Positions 1-9,119 of a DNA stretch of 64,000 bases are shown here, in pieces; within the stretch, counting starts at the first letter, position 1, and each line of letters starts with the position of its first letter. The DNA comes from JBBQNJ01 sp038329845 (lineage in GTDB: Bacteria > Planctomycetota > Phycisphaerae > Tepidisphaerales > Tepidisphaeraceae). The stretch lies in the NCBI GenBank assembly GCA_038329845.1, contig JBBQNJ010000014.1, positions 1-64,000 of the forward strand, written 5' to 3'. The notes below the pieces were generated by a model that had not been told where the DNA came from, did not search any database, and was given only the letters and a program-made list of their open reading frames with translations. A program made the position numbers and the translations under genes.

Positions 1-58
1 CCCGCCCTCCCGCCCTCCCGCCCTCCCGCCCTCCCCTTCGCGACTTCGCGACTTCGCG
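1..58. repeat. Two adjacent 8-bp short tandem repeats
   Basis: Positions 1-36 are about four and a half copies of an 8-bp C-rich unit (CCGCCCTC). Positions 37-58 are nearly three copies of TTCGCGAC. The array is cut by the window edge. It lies just downstream of the minus-strand RDD gene, so it is probably intergenic. No function can be inferred. Confidence 0.8.
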
Positions 59-90
59 TTTAATCCCTGCGTCCTGCGTACCGTCACCGC

Positions 91-1821
91 CTACTCGGCC
101 GGTGGGGATGCATCATCCGGCAAGGGCGGGGGAAGGGCGCCGATTCGTCCGGCGGCATCGATCACCAGCGTCCCGCCGGCGATGTCGCCGATTCGCTGGC
201 GCAGCGGTGAATAGAGGATCAGCGCCAGGGGCAGAAGGACCAGCGCCACATCGACGATGCGAAGGAAATTCCGCGCCAACAGCGCCCCGGGCGTTGGGCG
301 GGTTCCATCCAGTGCCACCACTCGAAGCCCCACCACCATCTTGCCGATCGACCGCGTAAAGAGCATCTCGAACAGCGCGGTGTGCGCCAAATAGGAGGCC
401 AGCCCAATCACCGAAGCCAGTTCGCCGGCGGCGGTGTCGTACACCGCCTGCTCGAGCGGAATGCCTTGGAGGCTCAGGACAAACGGTGTGACCAGCAGCA
501 TGGGGAACAGGTCGATCAGCCCTCCCAGAAGTCGTCGTCCATGCCGGGCCAGGGGAATCGCATCGGCGGACAAGACCGTTCGCTGAATGGCGCCGCGCCG
601 GCGCAGCGTGGCGATCGCCGCGAAGGTCAAGGCGATCATCACCGCGGCATTGACGTACTGCGACAAGCCCCCGACCGACGAGAGCATCGGCAGCGCCAGC
701 GGCGTGGGCGAGCCGGTGGCCGCGCCGTCCAGGTCGTACGTCTGCTCCATCACCTGCTCGCCGTGGAGGTAGATGCAGCGGATCGAGCCGATGGCCGTCG
801 CCAGATCACGAATCTCCGCATCGCGCAGTTCCGGCGGCTGGGTGAGCGTGATCGGGTCGGACCACGCGGACTGATTCCACAGTCGCAGCGTTCCCGCCCC
901 GCGCCGTGGCGCCGTCCACAGCCGCGGCCCGCGCGTCGTCTGGAGCAGCGCGATTCGCTCGATATCCTGCCCGGGGCTGCGCGGCGTGACATCCAGCCAT
1001 TCGGCACCCGCGCTTAGCCGCAGCACCCGAATGGACCCTGCGCCGTCCTTCTCAGGCACGGTCCAGGCGACCATCGGCATCCCGTCGATGATCATGCTGA
1101 TCGAGGCCGAGCCGCTGATCTTCGCATCGCCCGGAAGCTCGACGCGCGGCGACCACTCGTTCGGCTCACGCTCGAACAGCACCAGTCGCGGCGGCTTGCT
1201 CGCCGCCGGCTCGGACAGTTCTACGCCGCTCGATCCACGCGTCGAGCTTGATGTCGCGGCCTTTGCCTCACCGCCCGAGCGCAGCGCCGACATTCCTCCG
1301 GGGACTCGCCCCGCCGCCCACAGAGACCCGCCCGTCGAGGTGATCGCCGCCACCGCAACGTTGCCGGCAAGCGGCTGATCAAGCTGACCGCCACCCGGCC
1401 ACAGCGACACGATCTGCCCACCGGCCAGGCGCAGCACGGCGTCGGACTGGCGATTGGAAAGCCCCAGTGCCGCCGACGCCGCCGCCGGATGCACCGGATC
1501 GGGGATTGCCCGCCAGCGCGATTCACCGAGCTTGCGCGTATACAACAGCGTGCGGACATCGGCGGCGGCGCGATCGGACTTGATCACCAGCGCCACCCAC
1601 TGATGCTCATCATTGCCGTGGGCAAGGATCGACCCGATGCCGCGAGCGCCGGGGGCCGACGAAGTCGGTGACGATTGGCCCAGCGCCGCGGCGACCCCGA
1701 TCGCCAGCCATGCCAGCACCAGCGCCCCGGCCATCGCGCCGCCCGCACCCGGCCGGCGCCGGCCCGGTCGGGCGGCAAAACAACCGCATCGTCGGGCCAT
1801 CTGGCTATCTTGCCCCGTCAT
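91..1821 (-). CDS. RDD-family membrane protein with large extracytoplasmic N-terminal domain
   Basis: The protein is 576 aa. An Arg-rich N-terminus precedes a hydrophobic segment at about residues 28-48 (signal anchor). About 340 residues of soluble sequence follow, rich in Trp, Arg and Gly and possibly propeller-like. A second membrane helix lies near 390-407. The C-terminal third (about 425-560) is an RDD domain: it opens with RLLGGLIDLF, contains the hydrophobic FEMLFTRSIGKMVVGLRVV stretch, and closes with RIGDIAGGTLVID, all typical of the family. RDD domains are poorly understood; some are linked to ion transport. The first ATG overlaps the upstream lipoprotein stop by 17 bp; an alternative ATG at 1800 starts just after that stop. 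Neither start has a clear ribosome site. It is last in a tightly packed minus-strand operon. Confidence 0.8.
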   Translation of the reverse strand: MTGQDSQMARRCGCFAARPGRRRPGAGGAMAGALVLAWLAIGVAAALGQSSPTSSAPGARGIGSILAHGNDEHQWVALVIKSDRAAADVRTLLYTRKLGESRWRAIPDPVHPAAASAALGLSNRQSDAVLRLAGGQIVSLWPGGGQLDQPLAGNVAVAAITSTGGSLWAAGRVPGGMSALRSGGEAKAATSSSTRGSSGVELSEPAASKPPRLVLFEREPNEWSPRVELPGDAKISGSASISMIIDGMPMVAWTVPEKDGAGSIRVLRLSAGAEWLDVTPRSPGQDIERIALLQTTRGPRLWTAPRRGAGTLRLWNQSAWSDPITLTQPPELRDAEIRDLATAIGSIRCIYLHGEQVMEQTYDLDGAATGSPTPLALPMLSSVGGLSQYVNAAVMIALTFAAIATLRRRGAIQRTVLSADAIPLARHGRRLLGGLIDLFPMLLVTPFVLSLQGIPLEQAVYDTAAGELASVIGLASYLAHTALFEMLFTRSIGKMVVGLRVVALDGTRPTPGALLARNFLRIVDVALVLLPLALILYSPLRQRIGDIAGGTLVIDAAGRIGALPPPLPDDASPPAE

Positions 1822-2707
1822 CCAGATTCACTTTCTTTTTCACCGCGACCTCCGCCAAATCGGGAAATGCGAACGAACGGGCATTGGGAAAACTCATGCC
1901 GCGCCGTGGGGTGTAAAGCGTCGTCATGTCACGCAGCTTCATCGACAGCTTCGTCTTGCTTTTCGGGAAATACAGCGCGTATCGCGTGGCAATCCGCGGC
2001 GGATCACTCTCATCGCCCGAAGCAACCTTCACCGGCTCGTGCTCGCTAAGGTATGCCCGCAACTGCACGCGCCCATTGTCGTCGAACAGCAGCACCAGCA
2101 CCGGCAGCAACGTCCGCCGGTCGTACCAGACTTCGCGGGTAGCCAGAAGCCGCCCGGGAACTTTAGCGATCCAGACCAGCATGTACGCATCGGCATCGGG
2201 ATTGAACCGCAGCACCGGGGACGGCATCGCCAAAAGATTCGGGTTGATGTCGTCGATCGCCAGCACCTGTAGCAGCAGGTCCGGCATGATCGGAATCCGG
2301 GATGGATCGACCTGGTCCAGGCCCGCGTACGTGCCAAACCACATCGTACTCACCGGGTCCACCGGAACGGTCATCCAGTATCGCTCATCATTCGACCCGA
2401 TGTCGAACAAGTCGCTGAAGACCCCCTTGCCTATAAGGCGCAGCCCGCGCGGCTTGGCGTATTGCAAGTTGCCATCGCCGCTCACCAGGCGCGGCTGGCC
2501 CTTCTCATCGAGCAGTTTCACGGTGAAAGACCCCACCCGCGCCCACAGCGTGGCGATGCGATGATTGTTCCGGTTGATCCGATCGACCAGTTGCGACAAC
2601 GGCAACGTCGGCCCTTCATAGGCGGTCCGGGGCGGCGGTGAGGGCGGGCATCCCGCCAGCAGGCAGCACATCGCGGCCAGCGCCGCAATCATCGGGCGCC
2701 GGGTCAT
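1805..2707 (-). CDS. Putative lipoprotein of unknown function
   Basis: The protein is 300 aa. It starts at the ATG that overlaps the upstream stop as ATGA; a longer reading back to 2827 would run deep into the neighbour and was rejected. The signal is a classic lipoprotein one: MTRRPMIAALAAMCCLLAGC with lipobox LAGC and the modified cysteine at residue 20. A Pro-rich linker and a roughly 270-residue soluble domain follow, with no motif I recognise. The mature protein should sit on the outer or inner membrane facing the periplasm. It lies between a cytosolic Pro/Ala/Thr-rich protein and the RDD membrane protein in overlapping frames, which suggests coupled translation and perhaps a shared envelope role. 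Confidence 0.75.
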   Translation of the reverse strand: MTRRPMIAALAAMCCLLAGCPPSPPPRTAYEGPTLPLSQLVDRINRNNHRIATLWARVGSFTVKLLDEKGQPRLVSGDGNLQYAKPRGLRLIGKGVFSDLFDIGSNDERYWMTVPVDPVSTMWFGTYAGLDQVDPSRIPIMPDLLLQVLAIDDINPNLLAMPSPVLRFNPDADAYMLVWIAKVPGRLLATREVWYDRRTLLPVLVLLFDDNGRVQLRAYLSEHEPVKVASGDESDPPRIATRYALYFPKSKTKLSMKLRDMTTLYTPRRGMSFPNARSFAFPDLAEVAVKKKVNLDDGAR

Positions 2708-3318
2708 AGTTCCTCGTTGAGAATCTCGCTGAGCTGACGACTCACATCCATCACCTGCTGCTCGTCGAGCCGGGGATTGAGCATCTCCAGCCGATCCTCG
2801 CGTCCCTTGAATCGTACGCCCCACCACTCGCGATCGCCTTCCGTCCGCGAGTCTTCGTAGACCAGCATCCGTTTACGCATGAGGATCAACCCCAGCACGA
2901 ACCGGAAGTTCAGCTTCGCCGGCTCGGCGGTTTCGGTGAGCCGCTCGAACAGCCCGCAAAGCACCTCGTCATCGACGAACAGCCGCTTCTTCGGCGCTTC
3001 GGGCCGCGGCATCGACGTTTTCCAGAATCCCACCACCTCGGCGCGATCGAATCGGTCCCAGGCCTCGAGGCTTACATCCACCCGCTCGAACCCGGCGGGC
3101 GTTTCCCGCAGCGCCGCCATGAACTTCTCGTCCGGCTCGATGGTCCGGTGCGTCACGGCGCAGCGTCCCTGCGGGCGGGCCACCTCGTATCCGCGAATCC
3201 CCGAAGCCGTAGCGGTGGCAGCCACGGCCGGCGTGGTGGGCGTGGCCGGCGCGGCGGGCGTGGATGGCGCGGCGGTCGTGGCCGGCGTGGCGGGCGTGGA
3301 TGGCGTGGGCGAACTCAT
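2704..3318 (-). CDS. Conserved hypothetical protein with Pro/Ala/Thr-rich N-terminus
   Basis: The protein is 204 aa. I chose the ATG at 3318 because GGGAGGT lies 9 bp upstream; a GTG at 3360 overlapping the preceding stop is the alternative. Residues 2-40 are a low-complexity Pro/Ala/Thr/Val tail encoded by a near-tandem GC-rich repeat (about 3216-3310). The remainder (about 45-204) is a compact charged domain that starts with a GYEVARPQGRCAVTHRTI stretch and has no membrane segment or signal peptide. It resembles uncharacterised planctomycete proteins, but I cannot name a family. Its 3' end overlaps the lipoprotein start by 4 bp, so the two are probably translationally coupled. Confidence 0.65.
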   Translation of the reverse strand: MSSPTPSTPATPATTAAPSTPAAPATPTTPAVAATATASGIRGYEVARPQGRCAVTHRTIEPDEKFMAALRETPAGFERVDVSLEAWDRFDRAEVVGFWKTSMPRPEAPKKRLFVDDEVLCGLFERLTETAEPAKLNFRFVLGLILMRKRMLVYEDSRTEGDREWWGVRFKGREDRLEMLNPRLDEQQVMDVSRQLSEILNEEL

Positions 3319-3356
3319 GAGCCGCTGACCTCCCTGTCGAATCCGCTCGCCGACGA

Positions 3357-4133
3357 TCACTTCACCGCGCCCATCCGCTTGAGCGCCTCGAGGCTCCGCC
3401 GAGCGATGTCAAAGCCCGTTCCATCGGCGTTGCACTGCTCGATCACGAACCATTCGGTGTTCTGTTGCTCATCCACCAGATTAAAGATCGTTGGCAGGTC
3501 CAATGTCCCTTCGCCGATGCACGAATCGGACGAACCCCCGAAGTCTTTCAGGTGCAGCGAGCGAGCGCGATTGGGGAACCGCTTGAGCGTGGCGATCGGA
3601 TCCCCGCCGCCCGAGCGGTAATTGCCTACGTCCAATTGCATGATCACCTCGGGGCGCGTCTTCTCGAACAAAATGTCCCACGCAGGACGCCCGTTGACCG
3701 GTTGGGCATCGAACCCATGGGCGTGATACCCGCTGTACATGCCGTGCCCCGCGAGCGTTTCGGCCGCGTCGTTGAGGATGCCCGCAAGCTCGTCGATTCC
3801 CGCCACCGTCGCCATGCGGGTTTTATCCATGGCGATGATGAGGAAGCGATTGCCGAGAATCTGGTGGAACTCGATCGAGCGCTTGAGGTTGTCTCCTTGC
3901 AGCGCCGCCGTCGCCAGATGGAATCCGCAGCAGGTCAGGCCGGCATCGTCGTACATCCGGCGGATCTCTTTGGCATCGTGATCTCGCCACTTGAGGTTCG
4001 ATCCATCATGGCCCCACGGCTCGGCACCCTTGTAGCCGATCGACGCGATCGACTTGAGCACGCCGGGCAAGCCCTTGGAAAGCTCGCCGCGCACGGCGAA
4101 CAACTGCAACGCGGCGGGAATATTCTTTTTCAT
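3357..4133 (-). CDS. Sugar phosphate isomerase/epimerase (xylose isomerase-like TIM barrel)
   Basis: The protein is 258 aa. The start at 4133 has GGAG 7 bp upstream; an in-frame ATG at 4157 would overlap the upstream gene and lacks a site. The fold is the AP-endonuclease-2/xylose-isomerase-like barrel. Putative metal ligands can be read in order: the His-rich GYHAHGFD segment, the MQLDVGNY aspartate, SLHLKDF, and the late VIEQCN glutamate. There is no signal peptide, so it acts in the cytosol, although related planctomycete proteins are often exported. It sits 14 bp downstream of a Gfo/Idh/MocA oxidoreductase, the standard pairing for catabolism of inositols or unusual sugars by oxidation followed by isomerisation. 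The substrate cannot be told from sequence. Confidence 0.85.
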   Translation of the reverse strand: MKKNIPAALQLFAVRGELSKGLPGVLKSIASIGYKGAEPWGHDGSNLKWRDHDAKEIRRMYDDAGLTCCGFHLATAALQGDNLKRSIEFHQILGNRFLIIAMDKTRMATVAGIDELAGILNDAAETLAGHGMYSGYHAHGFDAQPVNGRPAWDILFEKTRPEVIMQLDVGNYRSGGGDPIATLKRFPNRARSLHLKDFGGSSDSCIGEGTLDLPTIFNLVDEQQNTEWFVIEQCNADGTGFDIARRSLEALKRMGAVK

Positions 4134-4147
4134 TTCAAATCTCCGGT

Positions 4148-5275
4148 TTATTTCCACACTTTTTCGGGGGTATAGGGGTCGATGGCGGTGCTGAGCGATT
4201 CCTTGCGAATCTCCGCGGCCGTTACCTCGCGGCCGAGGCGACCGGACATGTAGATGCCCTCACTAATCAACGCCGTATTCATCGCGTATTCGGCCGTCGG
4301 CACCTGCGGCACATGGCCCAGTAGCGCCCCGACCCAGTTTCGCTGGCTCAGGTCCAGCCAAGCCGTTTTCGAATCGCACGAATGCCAGCGGGTGTCGGCG
4401 CTTTTTACGTCGAACGTCGCGCTTGCAGGCATGTCGCCCATGCTCGAGAAAAACGTCAGCGGGTCGAAGCGGATTCCCCCCTCGCTGCCCAGCACCTTGC
4501 TCGCCTCGCTGCCGTCGTGATGGACCGCCCAAGTCTCTTCGATGTCGAACGAGATCCCCCCCTCCAGCCGCACCCAGCCCAGGCCCATCTCCTCGACCCC
4601 GAAATTGCTGAATTTCCGGCGCTCTTCATACATCGCAAGTTCCTGGTGAGTCGCCCCGGTCACCGTCTTGACCGCCGGATTGCCCAGCAGGTGCATGATC
4701 TGCGCGATGTGGTAAATCCCCATGTCGAACAGCGCCCCCCCGGCGCAGATCGCCTTGTCCACGAAGTTCGCCGTCCCGTATCCATCCACGAAGGGCCGTC
4801 CGCGCCGGCGATAGCCGAACGACCGGGCGTAATAAATCTTCCCCAACCGTCCTTCATCAATGAGCTTCTTGGCCGCCCGCGTTTCGGCGTTGAACACGTT
4901 GTTCATCTGGATGTGCAGCCGCCCACCGGACTGCCTGGCCGCCTCCGCCATCGCCTCGGCGTCTCGATACGTCCCGGCCATCGGCTTTTCACAATAAACG
5001 TGCTTGCCCGCCTTCAACGCCGCGATGGCGATCGGAGCGTGCTTGTTGTTGTGAACGCACACGTCCACCGCATCGATATCATCGCGGCGAAGAATTTCCT
5101 GGAAATCGGCGTAACCGGTTTCAATCCCGTACTTGGCGCGGGCCGCCTCGATTTTCTCGGGAAACAGGTCGGCCACCGCGACCATCTTCACCTCGGGCAA
5201 CTTCGCATAGTTCTCGAAATGGCTCTGGGCGATCTGTCCGGCACCGATCATTCCAACGCGTAGGGTCTTTTCCAT
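4148..5275 (-). CDS. Gfo/Idh/MocA family NAD(P)-dependent sugar oxidoreductase
   Basis: The protein is 375 aa, normal for the family. The N-terminal Rossmann fold carries GMIGAGQIAQSHF, and the catalytic-region hallmark YCEKPM lies near residue 95. A conserved DMGIYHIAQIMHLLG segment with the putative catalytic Asp and His is in the C-terminal domain. The family oxidises or epimerises sugars and inositols with NAD(P). No signal peptide or Tat motif is present, so it is cytosolic. It is the first gene of the unit with the sugar isomerase that follows 14 bp later. No obvious ribosome site precedes the ATG. The substrate is unknown. Confidence 0.9.
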   Translation of the reverse strand: MEKTLRVGMIGAGQIAQSHFENYAKLPEVKMVAVADLFPEKIEAARAKYGIETGYADFQEILRRDDIDAVDVCVHNNKHAPIAIAALKAGKHVYCEKPMAGTYRDAEAMAEAARQSGGRLHIQMNNVFNAETRAAKKLIDEGRLGKIYYARSFGYRRRGRPFVDGYGTANFVDKAICAGGALFDMGIYHIAQIMHLLGNPAVKTVTGATHQELAMYEERRKFSNFGVEEMGLGWVRLEGGISFDIEETWAVHHDGSEASKVLGSEGGIRFDPLTFFSSMGDMPASATFDVKSADTRWHSCDSKTAWLDLSQRNWVGALLGHVPQVPTAEYAMNTALISEGIYMSGRLGREVTAAEIRKESLSTAIDPYTPEKVWK

Positions 5276-5420
5276 GTGGCCAAAGCGTACGCCACAACGC
5301 CCCGGCGCTCAACTCATCGGCACCTCGCCACGCCCGGGCGCCCGGGCGCGCTATCGCTTTCGTGGGCGTACTTTTCTCCCTGCCAGGCGCCAGGCTTGCC
5401 CCGCGCTGTCGCCGAAATCA

Positions 5421-6023
5421 TTACATCTTCTGTCTTCCCGCGATCGCGTCGGCAAGGATATTGCGATTGGCGTATTCGATGTTGCTTCCGGCGGGAAGAC
5501 CCCGCGCCAGGCGAGTGACCTGCACGTCGGGATACGCCGCCAGCAGATTCTGAAGATGCAGGGCCGTTCCATCGCCCTCGACGGTGGGGTTGGTCCCCAT
5601 GATCACCTCCCGCACCGATCCGCCGGCCAGGCGATCCATCAACCCCTGGATGGTCAAGTCGCCCGGCTCCTGGCCCTCCAGCGGCGCGATGCGCCCGAGC
5701 AGCACGTGATAGACCCCGCGATACAGTCCGGTGGCCTCCAACGCCAGCAGATCCTTCGGTTGTTCGACCACGCACACCATGGCCTGGTCGCGCGAGGCAT
5801 CGGAACAAATTGAACACGGGTCCTGCTCGGTGAGGTTCGAGCAGACCGAACAATGCCGAATCCGCGTCTTGACATCGCGGATGGCATCGGCCAGTTTCAT
5901 CGCCTCCTCGGGCGACTGCTTGAGCAGGTGAAACGCGATCCGCTCGGCCGAGCGGATCCCCACGCCCGGCAGACGCGACAGTTCGTTCATCAGATTCTGA
6001 ATCGGTTGCGTGTAGCTGCTCAT
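5421..6023 (-). CDS. recR: Recombination protein RecR
   Basis: The protein is 200 aa, the usual length. The N-terminal helix-hairpin-helix reads RLPGVGIRSAERIAFHLL. The four-cysteine zinc finger is visible as two CxxC pairs (CSVC and CSIC) near residues 57-72. The Toprim domain contains VCVVEQPKDLLALE and the GTNPTVEGD signature. RecR acts with RecF/RecO to load RecA onto SSB-coated gaps. In many genomes recR follows dnaX and a YbaB-type gene, but here it stands alone between a histidine kinase and the Gfo/Idh gene. The 145 bp downstream hold only a GC-rich inverted repeat (about 5333-5352). Confidence 0.95.
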   Translation of the reverse strand: MSSYTQPIQNLMNELSRLPGVGIRSAERIAFHLLKQSPEEAMKLADAIRDVKTRIRHCSVCSNLTEQDPCSICSDASRDQAMVCVVEQPKDLLALEATGLYRGVYHVLLGRIAPLEGQEPGDLTIQGLMDRLAGGSVREVIMGTNPTVEGDGTALHLQNLLAAYPDVQVTRLARGLPAGSNIEYANRNILADAIAGRQKM

Positions 6024-6115
6024 CTAAAAATTAACGTCCATTCTCGTTGAAAATCCGTCCGTTTGGATCCAAGCAGGCCGCGCGACCGTCCTCGATCCTC
6101 CAGCGGCCCGCGGGC

Positions 6116-7633
6116 CTAGACCGTTTCATGCCGTAAGAAGCTTCCGGCGACCAGCGGCAGTTCGATCCAGAACCGTGACCCAACTCCCAGCGTCGAATCG
6201 ACGCCGACTCCACCGCCCATTCGTTCCACGCCCCGCCGGATTACCGCCAGTCCAAGCCCCGCGCCCGATTCCGTCGGTCCACGATCGAACTGCTCGGATC
6301 CGGGCAGCCGATGGAACGCGTCGAACAGGTGCTCGAGTTCCTCGGGCGCGATCCCTACGCCATTGTCCTCGACCGTCAGCCGCGCCATCGACCCGATCGT
6401 TTCGCCCCGGACGTCCACCTCACACTCGCGTCCCTCGGGCATGAACGTCAGGGCGTTGCTCAACAGATTCGCCACCACCCGGCGCAGCCCGGCCGAGTCG
6501 GCCAGCACCCACGGCAACGGCTCTCGCACCGTGACGCAGCCGATATCCAACCCCCCATCGCGCTGGAGCTGGCTGAGAACCTCGGTCACGACCAGGATCA
6601 AGCTGATCCGGGCGGGCTTGAAATCCGAAACCTCCAGGCGGCTGAACTCCAGCACATCGCTTACCAGGCGCTGGGCCCGAGTTGCCGCGGCCACCAGGCG
6701 CAGGGCTTTCTCGCGCCCCTCGTCTTCCAACGCGTCACCATGGCGATCGAGCAATTCCGCCGCGAAGGTCGAGATGCCCCGCAGCGGTCGCCGAAGGTCG
6801 TGCGAGATCGTGTACGAAAAGGCCTGCAAATCCGCGTTCGCCCGCGAGAGCTGTGCCGTCCGCTCGGCCACTCGGCCCTCGAGGGTCTGGTTCAGCCGCT
6901 GTATTTCTCGCTCGGCCTGCTTTCGTTCGCTGATGTCCAGGGCAAAGCCGATCCCGCGGATCGGCTCGTTCGCCGCCGAGTCCAGCGTGATCCCGCCGAT
7001 TATGACCGGCACGCGGGAGCCATCGGGACGGATGTATTCCTTCTCAAACGGCTGGCAGGTTCCCGATTCGAGCATCTGGCGGACTCCCGCGGCGTCGAAC
7101 TGGGCGTATTCCGGCGGCGTGATTGCGTCCCAATGGATCAATCCAGCGGCCAGTTCTTCAGGGGTGCGCCCGATGATCTCGAGCATGGCCTGATTGGATT
7201 CGGTGATGGCGTTTCGCGGCGGGCCTTCAAAAAAGAACAGGCCGATGATGCTCGAATCCATCAGCCGGCGCAACGAGCGCTCGGTGTCGGCCAGCGCCCG
7301 TTCGGCCTTGCGCCGAGCGTCGATGTCGGCCTGGCCCGCCTCGAGCAGCCGGCGCATCCGCCGAAGATCACGCCGAATCAACAGGTAAAGCAACTCGGCG
7401 GTGACGATGACGAACAGCCACCCCTTGGTCGTCTGCAAGATCGTCTCATCCCACCCCGTCGCCCCGGCCAGGCGGTGAGCCAGCAGATCCGACAGCAGGA
7501 TCCACAGGCTCGACGCCCCCAGATAGATCAGGGCCGTTCGCGCTGAGGCCGTTCGCGCCAGCCGCCGCGGCGCTGGGCACTCGAGCGGTGACGACGCCTC
7601 GGCGATCACCGCCGATTCACTCCCACCCGTCAT
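6116..7633 (-). CDS. Membrane PAS-domain sensor histidine kinase
   Basis: The protein is 505 aa. Two membrane helices lie near residues 30-53 and 69-87 with a short loop between, so there is no large external sensor. A coiled linker leads to a PAS domain (about 115-235). A second coiled coil (QRLNQTLEGRVAERTAQLSR) precedes the H-box, where YTISHDLRRPLRGI contains the phosphorylated His. The ATPase domain shows the N-box (VVANLLSNAL), G1 (VEDNGVGI) and G2 (GAGLGLAV). It overlaps the upstream hypothetical gene by ATGA, so the two are probably translated together. No response regulator adjoins; the lone receiver at 16975 is a possible but unproven partner. Confidence 0.93.
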   Translation of the reverse strand: MTGGSESAVIAEASSPLECPAPRRLARTASARTALIYLGASSLWILLSDLLAHRLAGATGWDETILQTTKGWLFVIVTAELLYLLIRRDLRRMRRLLEAGQADIDARRKAERALADTERSLRRLMDSSIIGLFFFEGPPRNAITESNQAMLEIIGRTPEELAAGLIHWDAITPPEYAQFDAAGVRQMLESGTCQPFEKEYIRPDGSRVPVIIGGITLDSAANEPIRGIGFALDISERKQAEREIQRLNQTLEGRVAERTAQLSRANADLQAFSYTISHDLRRPLRGISTFAAELLDRHGDALEDEGREKALRLVAAATRAQRLVSDVLEFSRLEVSDFKPARISLILVVTEVLSQLQRDGGLDIGCVTVREPLPWVLADSAGLRRVVANLLSNALTFMPEGRECEVDVRGETIGSMARLTVEDNGVGIAPEELEHLFDAFHRLPGSEQFDRGPTESGAGLGLAVIRRGVERMGGGVGVDSTLGVGSRFWIELPLVAGSFLRHETV

Positions 7634-8247
7634 CCTCGATCCCCCTTGCCCACAGCCGCCTGGCCCGACGATCGGCCCAGCATCCGCTCGAGCGATTCGA
7701 GCAGTTCAGGATCCGGCGTACTCCACCAAAGTTGCTTGTGATGATGCACGGTGCAGACGACCGGCCAGCCCGGAAAGGCGAGTAAAAAATCGCTGCCGCT
7801 GAGCATCTCGAGCAGCCCGCGGACCATCAACCCGAACGGCTCGACCTCGTGGACGGCGAACTCGATCGCCGCAGCGCTGTTTCGCGTGATCAGCAGGCCG
7901 GGATCCACCCCCAAGCGCTCGATCAGCTCCGGCAGCCAGCCGGCGTTGCCGTACTCCAACTCATAGGCCCAGTGGCTCAGCGGCATGACCCAGGCGCCGC
8001 CGGGAAGCCGTTTCTGCCATGCCTCGATCGCAAGACTGCTCAGGTTCACTTCGAACGGACGCGGTGCCTGGCGGACCCAGTCGCGCGCTTCGGGACGAAT
8101 GCTCGGATCGTCACCGCCGGCCCAGCAGACGTGCCGGACCCCCTCATCGTCGGCGAATCCGAATGCTCCTCCGTTGGGATAGAGACTTACAAGCCCTTGG
8201 CCGGTGAGCCGCTCGAGGACAATCGGATAATCAATGATCCAAGGCAC
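7630..8247 (-). CDS. Hypothetical protein coupled to the histidine kinase
   Basis: The protein is 205 aa, soluble, with no signal peptide or membrane helix. It has many aromatic residues, including the segment HHHKQLWWSTPDPE near the C-terminus, and an internal HWAYELEYGNAGWL stretch. I do not recognise a family. Its stop overlaps the kinase start as ATGA, which points to coupled expression and perhaps a role in the same signalling path. A start further upstream is not available without crossing the intergenic gap. Confidence 0.65.
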   Translation of the reverse strand: MPWIIDYPIVLERLTGQGLVSLYPNGGAFGFADDEGVRHVCWAGGDDPSIRPEARDWVRQAPRPFEVNLSSLAIEAWQKRLPGGAWVMPLSHWAYELEYGNAGWLPELIERLGVDPGLLITRNSAAAIEFAVHEVEPFGLMVRGLLEMLSGSDFLLAFPGWPVVCTVHHHKQLWWSTPDPELLESLERMLGRSSGQAAVGKGDRG

Positions 8248-8286
8248 GATCGGCGATTGTAGTCCCGATTGCCGGGGATGCGATCC

Positions 8287-9084
8287 CTAGTCGCGCGGCG
8301 CGGCGCGCGGCTCATCGCCGCGCGGGCGCGGGCGAGCGCCGGGTCCGGGGCCGGGGCCGCGTCCATCGGGACCGCCGCCGCGGCGCTCCTCGGGCGGCGG
8401 ATTGTCCAGCGAATCGCCGCCCTGCGTGAGAAACATCTCCATCTGCGCCTTGATCATCGCGTTTTCATTGGCCCGATCTTGAGCGAGCTGCTCGGTCTCA
8501 CTTTGCAGCATTCGGGAAAGATGATCCAGGCGATTCTGTCGCTCAGCGAAACCGAGCCCGACCAGTTCGGCCACCTCTTTTCGCAACTGCTCGCGCAGCA
8601 CTGGCTTGCGATCGGGGGTTTGCCGCATATCCGAAACCAGCCCGAAGACATGGTCCTCCAGCTCGAGCCGGCGAACTCTCGCTTCGTACAGTGCCGGATG
8701 CTGTTCCTGCTGGCTCTTGGCGGTCTGAAGGTTGCGCCAGCGGGTGAGAATAAACCGGCGGATCGGCTCGTAGCGCTCGCTCTCTTCGGGCATCTGCTGG
8801 AACAGTTCCCATCGCCGCGGGGAATGCTCGCGCATGAAGTCGCGAACCTGCGTCCATTCCTCGGTGCTGGGGCTATCCCCTCGCCGCCAGTAGCCGCGCT
8901 CGGCGGCAGGACGCTCGGGGCGCTCGGAGCGCTCGGTCCAGCGCCCAGCCATGGGCGCTGATGGGCGCGTCGCCGGAAGCTGCGGACCCGGCGCTTGCCC
9001 CGATACCCAAGGCGCGATCCAGAGTCCCAGCGCCAGTGCCGCCGCCACACCATACTTTGTCGTCATCGCTCGAATCCTTTTCAT
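8287..9084 (-). CDS. Secreted Arg/Glu-rich hypothetical protein
   Basis: The protein is 265 aa from the ATG at 9084; a TTG at 9123 overlapping the preceding stop is less likely. The Sec signal peptide runs from MKRIRAMTTKYGVAAALAL to about VSGQ. The mature part is highly charged and largely helical (long runs of Glu, Arg, Gln and Leu), ending in a Gly/Pro/Arg-rich tail encoded by GC-rich sequence. The overall design recalls Spy/CpxP-like or heavy-metal resistor periplasmic proteins that often follow ECF sigma/anti-sigma pairs, but no diagnostic LTxxQ motif is seen, so this is only a comparison. It directly follows the one-TM anti-sigma-like gene. Confidence 0.7.
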   Translation of the reverse strand: MKRIRAMTTKYGVAAALALGLWIAPWVSGQAPGPQLPATRPSAPMAGRWTERSERPERPAAERGYWRRGDSPSTEEWTQVRDFMREHSPRRWELFQQMPEESERYEPIRRFILTRWRNLQTAKSQQEQHPALYEARVRRLELEDHVFGLVSDMRQTPDRKPVLREQLRKEVAELVGLGFAERQNRLDHLSRMLQSETEQLAQDRANENAMIKAQMEMFLTQGGDSLDNPPPEERRGGGPDGRGPGPGPGARPRPRGDEPRAAPRD

Positions 9085-9119
9085 CGCCTTAAGCTCCAAC
9101 CGCGATTTGCATGCGATAC

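Noticed and set aside
2707..2827. 40-codon N-terminal extension of the lipoprotein
   Set aside because: It would overlap the upstream gene by 120 bp and hide a perfect lipoprotein signal; the ATGA start is better.
5333..5352. Terminator from the CGCCCGGGCG inverted repeats after recR
   Set aside because: It can fold but has no T-run on either strand; it is simply GC-rich repetitive sequence.
6311..7546. Plus-strand open frame of 411 codons opposite the histidine kinase
   Set aside because: It is an antisense shadow of a clear kinase, with biased Arg/Gln/Pro composition and no motif.
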